A stretch of 34,017 bases of DNA from Acidobacteriota bacterium. Lineage in GTDB: Bacteria > Acidobacteriota > Terriglobia > Bryobacterales > UBA6623. The stretch is from the NCBI GenBank assembly GCA_027624045.1, contig JAQBUE010000039.1, positions 1 to 34,017 on the forward strand. Reading direction: 5' to 3'. This document shows, one piece after another, positions 9,209 through 16,342 of the stretch. The notes below the pieces were generated by a model. That model worked only from the letters and a program-made list of their open reading frames with translations, made no database searches and was not told the DNA's origin. Position 1 is the stretch's first letter; every line of letters begins with the position of its first letter. The position numbers and the translations under genes were made by a program.

Positions 9209-9921
9209 GAGATCGAACTTTCGTGCAACCTTCGTCACGGTTGGAGTGGGGAGCGCCTTTCCCTGCGCTGCTGTTAACTGATCGGCATCGGGCGGAGCGC
9301 GCCGGCCCCGCGTTGCTCCTGCCAGCCGCGTCGGGCATCGCTCTGAAGCTGAAGAGATGGATTGACGTGGCCGGTAGCTTGGTAGGACTGATTGCGCTCT
9401 TCCCGCTGCTGGCACTCGCAGCTCTTGCGATCAAACTCGAATCGCCGGGTCCGGTACTGTTTCGTCAGTATCGTGTCGGACGCTGGCTGCGCCCGTTCGA
9501 GATCCTCAAACTACGTTCGATGTATTTCGACCCAAACGATCGAAGTGCGAAGTGGACGACGAAAGGCGACCGGCGCATTACGCGCGTGGGCCGATTTCTG
9601 CGGCGGACCCGACTCGACGAGGTTCCCCAGCTTTGGAACGTCATCAAGGGACAAATGCGTCTAATCGGGCCCCGCCCCGAACAGCTGCCCCTCGCCCGGC
9701 GTCTTGCACAACTCACGCCTTACTACGATTGGCGTCATGCCGTCAGACCGGGAATCACCGGATGGGCTCAAATCAACATGGGGTATTGCGCTAGCACGGA
9801 AGAGTCACAGCGCAAGCTGGAGTACGACCTATTCTATCTGCGGCACATCTCTCTTCGTCTTGATCTTGAGGTTGCGCTGGCCACAGTCAGCGTCGTCCTG
9901 ACCGGCAGGGGAAGCCGCTGA
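9205..9921 (+). CDS. polyprenyl-phosphate sugar-1-phosphate transferase (bacterial sugar transferase)
   Basis: A 238-residue phosphoglycosyltransferase of PF02397 that would start repeat-unit synthesis by moving a sugar-1-phosphate onto undecaprenyl phosphate. KRWIDVAGSLVGLIALFPLL begins the conserved re-entrant or membrane helix (50-75). It is followed by SPGPVLFRQYRVGR, the FEILKLRSM element, TRLDEVPQLWNVIKGQM with the catalytic Asp-Glu pair at 138-139, LIGPRPE, and the C-terminal PGITGWAQINMGY. It is a short form: the four- or five-helix N-domain of WbaP/WcaJ proteins is missing and replaced by about 45 unrelated residues. GTG 9205 overlaps the preceding stop as GTGA. It is the last gene of the + strand operon and is convergent with the next gene, 38 nt away. 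Confidence 0.93.
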   Translation: MRDRTFVQPSSRLEWGAPFPALLLTDRHRAERAGPALLLPAASGIALKLKRWIDVAGSLVGLIALFPLLALAALAIKLESPGPVLFRQYRVGRWLRPFEILKLRSMYFDPNDRSAKWTTKGDRRITRVGRFLRRTRLDEVPQLWNVIKGQMRLIGPRPEQLPLARRLAQLTPYYDWRHAVRPGITGWAQINMGYCASTEESQRKLEYDLFYLRHISLRLDLEVALATVSVVLTGRGSR

Positions 9922-9959
9922 ACCAGACTTTGTCCTGCTGCTCGATGTCTCGACGAGAG

Positions 9960-11213
9960 CTAAGGCAGCGAGATCCCGCGTGGGGCCAAGCCGGCCTTGA
10001 CAGCGGCATAGTTACGGCCCAATTCCGCGTCTGACAGAAATCGACGGTAGTACAAGGCCGTAGCCACTTCGCCGGCGAAATAGTTTCCTCCGGCATATGT
10101 GCCGATCGCGCGATAAGTCGAATCCATCAGGCCATCCGATGGCGCGGCCGTCTCTTTCTTGACGCTAGTGTCCAGATTGAGAATCTGCTCCTGTACGACT
10201 CCCGCCCGCCAGCGGAATGTCATCATCTTCCACAAGCCGTCGTCGGGGATACCGCCGCCAGGTCCCTGTACGAATGCCGAGGTTACGGTAGCGCTGAGCC
10301 AAAATCCGATCGTCGTGTCCGTGAAGAATCGGATGTAGGAACCGCCGGCATTGTGACCGAAGAGTGTTCGATGCCCCCCGGACACCGAGCCGGGCGTCTT
10401 CTGAAATACGATTTGGAGAGTCAGCTCGTCCGCGTTGGCCGTTACAGCCGATGGCGTCAGGACATAGTCATTGACTCCATCGAGGCGCACACGGCCGGTG
10501 CGCCAAATCGGGTCGTTCGATTCCGCGGCGGAGGTCGGCCCCAATGTGCCGTGGTTGGCCTTCCCGCTGCTGTCTACCGCGGTTTGATTGGTGTCCGTCT
10601 TCTCGTAGGCCAGCGCGCTGGGGCCGGCGTTGAGCTGCGCGCCCCAAACGGTGATGCTCCCCGTGAGTGCCACGTTCACCGGATTCCCTAGCACATCGGT
10701 GAAGGCCGGCAGGATCGCGCAACGCACTTGCGTATTGCCCGAGTTGCTATCGGTCTCCACCAGCGCTACCCGCCAATACCCTCCTTCGTCGGTCACCGCC
10801 ATCGTGCCGCTGCCCGAGGTTTTCTGAAAGGTGCCGGTTTTGGTATTCAGATGGCCCGTCGTTAGCGGCTGAACCGTTCCGCCCGTCGCTTGGATGCGAA
10901 ACTCCGGAAAGCGAGCCTCATCCGTGTGCTTCTTGACGAACACCGAGAACGTATAGCTATCGGCCGACGACACGATGGGAGCCGATTGGAAAAACTCCTG
11001 GGCCGCCGCGGCGGAGGCATCCGATACCAGATCCGCCGTCATCTCACCGTTCGAGGATGTGCTCACATTCGGCGTGACTGGGCCCGTGCCCCAGGCCGCG
11101 TTATCAAACTGCTCGGAGTATCGCAGCAGGTTCGTCTTGCGGAAATCATAGTAGGCTTCGAGACCGGCGCGCACCAGGCCGCTCTCCCGGCCATGCATCA
11201 GCAGGAGGGACAT
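9960..11213 (-). CDS. LamG-fold protein with an inserted phage-tail-type carbohydrate-binding module
   Basis: A 417-residue protein with no signal peptide and no membrane helix. Residues 12-25 (GLVRAGLEAYYDFR) read like the opening strand of a LamG/concanavalin A-like domain. Its continuation, VDSSGKANHGTLGPTS then RLDGVNDYVLTP, appears only at residues 213-253. The intervening block begins NLLRYSEQFDNAAW (28-41) and ends ITVWGAQLNAG (187-197), a pattern familiar from phage and prophage structural proteins. The rest (255-405) is the remaining LamG beta-sandwich, ending near FLSDAELGRNYAAVK. ATG 11213 follows a purine-rich GAGAG. The role is inferred as carbohydrate binding; location is unclear because no export signal is visible. 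Confidence 0.75.
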   Translation of the reverse strand: MSLLLMHGRESGLVRAGLEAYYDFRKTNLLRYSEQFDNAAWGTGPVTPNVSTSSNGEMTADLVSDASAAAAQEFFQSAPIVSSADSYTFSVFVKKHTDEARFPEFRIQATGGTVQPLTTGHLNTKTGTFQKTSGSGTMAVTDEGGYWRVALVETDSNSGNTQVRCAILPAFTDVLGNPVNVALTGSITVWGAQLNAGPSALAYEKTDTNQTAVDSSGKANHGTLGPTSAAESNDPIWRTGRVRLDGVNDYVLTPSAVTANADELTLQIVFQKTPGSVSGGHRTLFGHNAGGSYIRFFTDTTIGFWLSATVTSAFVQGPGGGIPDDGLWKMMTFRWRAGVVQEQILNLDTSVKKETAAPSDGLMDSTYRAIGTYAGGNYFAGEVATALYYRRFLSDAELGRNYAAVKAGLAPRGISLP

Positions 11214-11260
11214 AGAAACTCTCTCTAGTTGTTAGGAATGTCGAGACAGGAGGAACCCTG

Positions 11261-11288
11261 TTATTACGAGACCTGCCTCTTGGCCCAA
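11261..11288 (-). promoter_or_regulatory. possible sigma70-like promoter of the LamG gene
   Basis: On the minus strand TTGGGC (11283-11288) is followed after 16 nt by TAATAA (11261-11266), about 50 nt before the LamG start codon. Matches are moderate and could be chance, so this is tentative. The rest of 11214-11405 shows no gene or strong hairpin. Confidence 0.3.
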
Positions 11289-11405
11289 AGTAACATGCTA
11301 TCTGGCAGTTAGCGGTACCACGAAATCCTAAGATGATGAAACAAAGCGACTTAAAATGTCGTTTCCCTTGTGACCGCCTTTTCCGGCCGTAGCAAATTCT
11401 GTCCG

Positions 11406-12947
11406 CTACTCAGCGTTTGAGCCGGCCAGAGCGCACGCGCCGGGCTGGACTCTGCCCCTTGCGGCTGCCAAAAAACGGTCCAATCGATTCCGCCGATCGG
11501 TCCAGGGTTTCACTCGCCAAGTCAGGACAAACGCGCCGAAGTGTGGCAGCGCTTCGGGCAGCGCTCGATCGAAATCTCCGGCCGGTTTTGCGGGAACCCA
11601 GCCGTGCATCGGGATCGAGAGCGCTCGCCCTCGATAGATGCCAGAGAGCGGTTCACCAAAGTAGTCCTGTACGTTGCGCAATTCGTACCGCGCCCCTGGT
11701 GGGATCGTTAGATTCGACAGATCAACATCGATCTCGCAACGTTCGTCCCAGTTGTATACGATGATGTGGGCGCGGTTTGGCTCGTAGGGGTTGGGCCGCA
11801 CTCGCACAAGAGATCCAGTCGGCTCGGTTTCGTAGCGGTTGTCCGGAAAACGTTGCTCGAAAACTGGTCCCGTGATTTCTGCCAAAGGATCGCTCTCCCG
11901 CAGCACAGTTCTACCTTGAAAGAAATTGTCCTGGATCACCACGTCAACGCAACGATTGATTTCGATAGCCTCGCGATCGGGGCCGTGCGCGAAGACGTTG
12001 CCGCTAAGCAAGAGTCCCTGGCAGCCACCCTCCTCGCTGGCGAACATGTTCGAGCCGCGGCTTCCAGTTGGCGGGAAGTACGTGTAGTTGTCGAGAAAGG
12101 CGTTGTTCAGGTGGCCGCTGTTGGGGTTCCCAAACATCAGGTTGCGATGAAATCCATCCGCGCCGATCCCGTTGTTGAACGCAATATTCCCTTCGACAAC
12201 AAAGTTGCTGAACACGTTGTCGAACGATCCGAATCCCTGTATCGCTTGCCGATAGTGCTGAAACAAAATATTGTCACGCAGCACCTTGGCCGGCCATTCC
12301 GGCCGGTTTCGAATATAGAATCCCGGGCCATGACTGCGATCGGGGCCGTCCCAGCCGCTATTGAACGCGATCATCCCGCTGATTTCGATCCCAGAGGACT
12401 GGCTTTCGAACAGTGTAGTCCCAACGTCGTGCACAATCAGGTTGATCAGCTTTGTGCCGGTCCCAGCCTCGCTACGGATGCCGACTCCGCGCGGGTCCGC
12501 TTGGCTGCCGGCCGTGCCTACATGCCGAACAGAGTTCGAGTTCATCACTTCGAAACCCCAGTACCAGGAGTCGTGACTGCGTAGTAGCAGACAATCGCCA
12601 CCGGTCCGGCCTCTCATCGCGTCTGCGCAATCGATCGTGGCCCGCTCGTCGGGGGCTTGGCGCACGATAATCGGGGCGCCCGCCTCTCCTTGCAGCGACG
12701 ATATAAGCGTCTCTTTGATCGGATACCGGCCCCCCAGCAGCCAGATCGTGTCTCCGGGCACGACCGTCTCCGGATGCGCGAACGCCGTGACGATGTCCCA
12801 CGGTCTCTCGTGGCTGCCGTCGTTGTGTGGCGCTCCGCCTGGGGCGGCATAGAACTGTCCCGCCTGGGCGGGAGCTGTCAGCGCAAAGATCAACGAAAAA
12901 AGGAAACCGGCAATGCCGGCGAATCGATACAACAAACAAGTCCGCAT
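11406..12947 (-). CDS. secreted right-handed beta-helix (pectate-lyase-like) protein
   Basis: A 513-residue exported protein. Residues 1-29 form a signal peptide with a likely AQA cleavage site before GQFYAAPGG. The GQFYAAPGG...NDGSHERPWDIVTA start and the later VVPGDTIWLLGGRY are typical of right-handed parallel beta-helix proteins (pectate lyase / DUF1565 type). Repeated coils such as GIEISGMIAFNSG, VFSNFVVEGNIAFNNG and GLLLSGNVFAHG continue to about residue 370. A small beta-sandwich-like end (RAHIIVYNWDERCEIDVDL) and an Arg-rich tail follow. ATG 12947 is chosen because a strong GGTGGAGG precedes it by a few bases and the signal peptide starts there. The open frame continues upstream to 13172. 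The activity may be polysaccharide lyase or hydrolase, but no catalytic residues could be assigned. Confidence 0.85.
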   Translation of the reverse strand: MRTCLLYRFAGIAGFLFSLIFALTAPAQAGQFYAAPGGAPHNDGSHERPWDIVTAFAHPETVVPGDTIWLLGGRYPIKETLISSLQGEAGAPIIVRQAPDERATIDCADAMRGRTGGDCLLLRSHDSWYWGFEVMNSNSVRHVGTAGSQADPRGVGIRSEAGTGTKLINLIVHDVGTTLFESQSSGIEISGMIAFNSGWDGPDRSHGPGFYIRNRPEWPAKVLRDNILFQHYRQAIQGFGSFDNVFSNFVVEGNIAFNNGIGADGFHRNLMFGNPNSGHLNNAFLDNYTYFPPTGSRGSNMFASEEGGCQGLLLSGNVFAHGPDREAIEINRCVDVVIQDNFFQGRTVLRESDPLAEITGPVFEQRFPDNRYETEPTGSLVRVRPNPYEPNRAHIIVYNWDERCEIDVDLSNLTIPPGARYELRNVQDYFGEPLSGIYRGRALSIPMHGWVPAKPAGDFDRALPEALPHFGAFVLTWRVKPWTDRRNRLDRFLAAARGRVQPGACALAGSNAE

Positions 12948-13055
12948 AAAGCCTCCACCTCCGCCCGGTTGGGCTTCGAGCAGAGCCAGAAAGCTACTCG
13001 GCGGCTGATCCGACTTTCTGTAGTCGAGAACACTGAGTAGGGAAACAAATGCAAA

Positions 13056-13079
13056 GGGCCCGCTTGGCAGGGCGGGCCC
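13056..13079 (-). promoter_or_regulatory. GC-rich leader hairpin, terminator/attenuator-like
   Basis: Arms GGGCCCGC (13056-13063) and GCGGGCCC (13072-13079) pair perfectly around an 8-nt loop. On the minus strand the hairpin is followed by TTTGCATTTGTTTCCC, a broken T-rich tract. It lies about 110 nt upstream of the beta-helix start codon, so it could attenuate that gene or protect its mRNA. The T tract is interrupted, so termination is uncertain. Confidence 0.5.
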
Positions 13080-13186
13080 CGGCTGCTTGAAGACAGAGTC
13101 GTCTTCTCGAAAAACGCTTCGCGGGTCTAGCTTGACTCTATTGCTTTGACGCTTTCCAGCAGCGGAGGGCACGACAGCTCTCCAAT

Positions 13187-13223
13187 GTCAGCGAAATGGC
13201 ATTCGCTGACGTTAATAGTATAC
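13187..13223 (-). promoter_or_regulatory. candidate promoter with a perfect inverted repeat at the start site
   Basis: On the minus strand TATACT (13218-13223) could be a -10 box, with TTGGCACG lying 8 nt upstream of it (too close for a standard -35). Just downstream, arms GTCAGCGAA and TTCGCTGAC (13187-13195 and 13202-13210) form a perfect 9-bp inverted repeat with a 6-nt spacer. It would sit at about +1 to +24, a usual position for a repressor site or a 5' mRNA stem. Promoter class is not settled. Confidence 0.4.
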
Positions 13224-13339
13224 TCCCGCGTGCCAAGGTTTCCGCGCCAGATGAGCCGATGAGGTGTGGAGTCCGGCGGCTCAAGTGAGCCCAAAGCGAC
13301 TCAAGATCAACCTTGAAAACGTTGAGTTATGTAATTGAT

Positions 13340-13384
13340 AAAAAGCGGCTTGCAAAGGGAAATGCAAGTCCTGGAACTCGCCGC
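13340..13384 (-). terminator. intrinsic terminator after the triple-RidA gene
   Basis: On the minus strand, about 55 nt after the RidA-like stop codon, GCGGC and CTTGC arms (13380-13384 and 13364-13368 in plus coordinates) pair with GCAAGCCGC (13345-13353), with an 11-nt bulge on the 5' side. The hairpin is followed directly by TTTTTAT. This ends the upstream minus-strand transcript and separates it from the beta-helix gene. Upstream of it, 13385-13437 shows nothing else. Confidence 0.6.
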
Positions 13385-13437
13385 GGCCTATACACACCAA
13401 TCTTTTCAGGCGCTCCCGTGACTGCCTTCTGGAACGA

Positions 13438-14658
13438 TCAAGGTTTCACGGCGATCAGCGAAATCTGCTCTAGTGTCGGCCACCGCCCGTTGCTCCCCGG
13501 CTTACGCTCGGCCGGCGCAAGCTGTTGCACCATAGTTCGCGATGGCGCGCGGCCCTCGAAATACAGTTTGTAGACCTCGTTGACTGCATCGTAGTCCGAA
13601 GAGTCGTCGAGATACGAAGTGGCTGAAACCACGTGGCTGAAATCCAGTCCGGCCTCTTCGAGATTATCCAGCAGGTTCCTCATCGTTTGCCGCAATTGAT
13701 CCTGAACGTTCGACGCGAAGATGCCGCCGTTGACGCCCGGAATAAAGCCGCTCTTCGCTGAGCAATAAAATGTGTCGCCCGCGAACACGCAGGGGCTCGC
13801 TGTTGGGCTCGGCTGCATATTCTTGGGGCGGACGGCGAGTCGTTTCGAAAGATCTCGTACCGCCACCCCGGTGAACGCAATCTGGGTTTGGTGGGGCAGG
13901 GAGGTGACCAGGATTGTCGCTCGCGCCGGCGTATTTCCAAACTCGAAGTAGTTGGCGTAGACCTTATTCATCCCCCCGTAGCGCACTTCTGGCCCCACGT
14001 AAGGGTTCACGAAAACCATGTGGCGGTGGTCGAGTCCGGCCGCCTTCAGTACGACTCCGACGTTATCGAGCGCCATCGCCACCTGCTTGTCGATCCCTTC
14101 CGGTATTTGCCCACTCACCGGATCCCAGCCCAGCATGCCGGAAACATAGAGCCGGTCGTGCGTAAGAATCCCCGCCGCGTACGGCTCCTTGAGATCCCAT
14201 CCAGGGACCTTCACCGCCTCCTTCATCGACAGTTCCCGCACCGCGACGGCGTTGATCGTCACATGCATCCCGTTGTCTCGCTTGTAGACGCCGACGACCG
14301 CGCGCGCCGCTGCATTCCGCGCAAAGTGCTTTGCATACGCCCGATTCATGCGGTCATAGAGCGACATGTCGTCCAGGTAAACGTGGGTGTAGACGATATG
14401 GTCCAGCGTCAACCCGGCCGCCCTCACAACGGCGTTGACGTTAGCGACACATTGATCAACCTGCTCTTCGATGGTCTTGGGGATTGAGCCGTCCGGCATC
14501 CTCGGCCCCTGACTCGAGACGTAGAGATAGTCGCCAGCCATCACTCCGGGCGTGTATGGGCCCGTCGCCTTCTGGCCGTCCTCGGGCACGATGCCACGCA
14601 CATCCGCGGCCCACAGGGGTGTAACCGCGATCAGTAGCGCAAGAATAAGAGTCTTCAA
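13438..14658 (-). CDS. exported protein with three tandem RidA (YjgF/YER057c/UK114) domains
   Basis: A 406-residue protein with a signal peptide (MKTLILALLIAVTPLWAADV) followed by three RidA-type domains at about 30-142, 155-270 and 283-406. Each shows the pattern of a V-S/G opening strand (YLYVSSQG, LYVSGMLG, FYCSAKSG), a Q-x(n)-N helix, an LDD or VNPYV strand, and a terminal beta strand. The conserved substrate-binding Arg is present in all three (R119, R246, R374). The Glu that follows in classical RidA (VEIEA) is replaced by N136, T263 and S400, so standard imine deaminase activity is doubtful. TTG 14658 is chosen because GAAAGG lies 6 nt upstream and the signal peptide starts there. RidA proteins are normally cytosolic single-domain trimers, so this may be an intramolecular trimer in the periplasm. 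Confidence 0.85.
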   Translation of the reverse strand: MKTLILALLIAVTPLWAADVRGIVPEDGQKATGPYTPGVMAGDYLYVSSQGPRMPDGSIPKTIEEQVDQCVANVNAVVRAAGLTLDHIVYTHVYLDDMSLYDRMNRAYAKHFARNAAARAVVGVYKRDNGMHVTINAVAVRELSMKEAVKVPGWDLKEPYAAGILTHDRLYVSGMLGWDPVSGQIPEGIDKQVAMALDNVGVVLKAAGLDHRHMVFVNPYVGPEVRYGGMNKVYANYFEFGNTPARATILVTSLPHQTQIAFTGVAVRDLSKRLAVRPKNMQPSPTASPCVFAGDTFYCSAKSGFIPGVNGGIFASNVQDQLRQTMRNLLDNLEEAGLDFSHVVSATSYLDDSSDYDAVNEVYKLYFEGRAPSRTMVQQLAPAERKPGSNGRWPTLEQISLIAVKP

Positions 14659-14698
14659 ATCAAACCTTTCTTCTGAAATGGCACAACGCAATGTTTTC

Positions 14699-16156
14699 CT
14701 AGGCGAGAGCCTTCTTGACGACCTCGCCTCGCACGCCTGTCAAACGCTGATCCAGTCCTTGATGGAAGTAGGTGAGTTTCTTGTGATCGAGTCCCATCAG
14801 ATGCAGAATCGTGGCGTGTAAATCGGACACATGACAAGGATCTTCAACAGCCTTGAAACCGAGTTCGTCCGTTGAGCCAATCGACTGCCCGCCTTTGACT
14901 CCCGCCCCCGACAGCCACATCGTGAATCCGTGCCAGTCGTGATCCCGCCCCGGCTTATCGACGCCTTCGCTCGTCGGAGTTCTCCCGAACTCACCGCCCC
15001 ATACGAGCAGCGTCTCATCCCAAAGCCCGGTTCGCTTCAAATCGCTGATGAGCGCCGCAATCGGCCGGTCCGTTTCGCCCGCGTGCAACTTGTGATTGTT
15101 GATGCAATCGGTATGGCCGTCCCATGTGTCTTCGATGTGCCCGCCCCCCGAGTAGAGTTGCACGAACCGCACGCCGCGCTCCAGTAGCCGCCGTGTGATC
15201 AAACACTTCCTCCCGAAGTCGGCCGTCAACGCGTCGTCAAGCCCGTATTGGGCGCGGGTCGCCGCCGACTCGTTGTCAACGTTCACCGTCTCGGCCGCGC
15301 TGGTCTGCATGCGGTAGGCGAGTTCGTAGGATTCGATCCGGGCCGCCAGTTCCGACTCCCGAGGATGCTCCTCGAGATGCTGCCTATTGAGCTTCCCAAG
15401 CACGTCGAGAGCCTCGCGCTGCGTTTGCTCGGTAACCGCCTCGGGTGTCTTCAGGTTTAGCAGTGGCGCTCCTTTGCTGCGAAACAGCGTCCCTTGAAAA
15501 GCAGCCGGCATAAATCCCGTCGTCCAATTCGACGCGCCACTGATCGGCCCTCCCCGTGGGTCCGTCATCACTACGAAACTCGGCAGACTCTCGTTCTCCG
15601 TCCCAAGCCCGTAACTCAGCCACGATCCCAACGAAGGTTTCCCGATCGTCACGCTGCCCGTATTCATTTGCAAGCAGCCCGATGCATGAGCCGCCGTATC
15701 GGTGTAACAAGACTTGATCACGCAAAGATCGTCAGCAAACTTCGCCGTATGTGGAAACAGGTCGCTGATCCATAGGCCGCTCTCTCCGTGTTGCTGAAAC
15801 CCAAACGGAGACTGCATCAAATGACCGATCGGCCGATTGTTAGAACCCACCGCGGCGTCACCCTTGTAGGGCGTGCCGTTGTATTTCGTGAGGGCCGGTT
15901 TGTAATCGAATGTGTCGACTTGACTGGGCGCGCCGTTCATGAAAAGAAAAACGACGTGCTTGGCTTTGGCTGCAAAATGTGGCGGCTTCGCCCTCAGCAG
16001 CCCCCCGGCCCCCGGGTTCTCAGTAGCGGCGGAAGCAGTTTGAGCAAAGAAGCCGTCGCGGCTAAGAACATCAATCAGAGCGAGAGAAGGGAACCCGGCG
16101 CCCATTCGTTGCAGCATTCGCCGCCTGTTGATCCCAAATGTCTCAGTCGATTGCAT
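14699..16156 (-). CDS. DUF1501 family protein
   Basis: A 485-residue protein of the DUF1501 family (sulfatase/alkaline phosphatase-like fold). The N-terminus has a twin-arginine-like stretch, INRRRMLQRMGAGF, near residues 9-22, consistent with Tat export. Conserved segments follow: HVVFLFMNGAPSQVDTFDYKP, HASGCLQMNTGS, DPRGGPISGASNW, FVQLYSGGGHIEDTWDGH, and VWGGEFGRTPTSEG followed by GRDHDWHGFTMW, where the Asp and His residues probably bind metal. ATG 16156 follows GGAGAG at a good distance; the frame is open to 16207. In Planctomycetes and Acidobacteriota these genes sit beside DUF1549/DUF1553 cytochrome genes, as here, and are thought to act together on polysaccharides. The reaction is not known. 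Confidence 0.9.
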   Translation of the reverse strand: MQSTETFGINRRRMLQRMGAGFPSLALIDVLSRDGFFAQTASAATENPGAGGLLRAKPPHFAAKAKHVVFLFMNGAPSQVDTFDYKPALTKYNGTPYKGDAAVGSNNRPIGHLMQSPFGFQQHGESGLWISDLFPHTAKFADDLCVIKSCYTDTAAHASGCLQMNTGSVTIGKPSLGSWLSYGLGTENESLPSFVVMTDPRGGPISGASNWTTGFMPAAFQGTLFRSKGAPLLNLKTPEAVTEQTQREALDVLGKLNRQHLEEHPRESELAARIESYELAYRMQTSAAETVNVDNESAATRAQYGLDDALTADFGRKCLITRRLLERGVRFVQLYSGGGHIEDTWDGHTDCINNHKLHAGETDRPIAALISDLKRTGLWDETLLVWGGEFGRTPTSEGVDKPGRDHDWHGFTMWLSGAGVKGGQSIGSTDELGFKAVEDPCHVSDLHATILHLMGLDHKKLTYFHQGLDQRLTGVRGEVVKKALA

Positions 16157-16342
16157 CTCGCTGCTCTCCGTGCATAGCTGCTGAAAGTCTCCACTACCCA
16201 AATCCACAAACGCCCACCCAACAAACTCAGAGCCGCAGGCGTGAGCCCGCGTTGAGAAGCCGCAAAACTAACCGCATCAGCGCGCTTCGCCGGTCTCGAG
16301 GCACGGCAACTAGATTATAGAGCCCTGCCGTTGCTCTCTCCG

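Noticed and set aside
11766..12584. 272-residue plus-strand open frame
   Set aside because: It lies antisense to the beta-helix gene and shows no domain or start signal; the minus strand carries the signal peptide and beta-helix repeats.
13223..13237. TTGGCACG as a sigma54 -24 box for the beta-helix gene
   Set aside because: The -24 half matches well, but the required GC at -12, 10 nt downstream of GG, is TA, so a sigma54 promoter is unlikely.
13340..13395. c-di-GMP-I (GEMM) riboswitch reading on the plus strand
   Set aside because: GCAAAGGGAAATGC looks superficially similar to the GEMM core, but the second conserved segment and the pairing order are absent, and the element is better explained as a minus-strand terminator.
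13888..14487. 199-residue plus-strand open frame
   Set aside because: It is antisense to the triple-RidA gene and composed of Val/His/Arg shadow codons.
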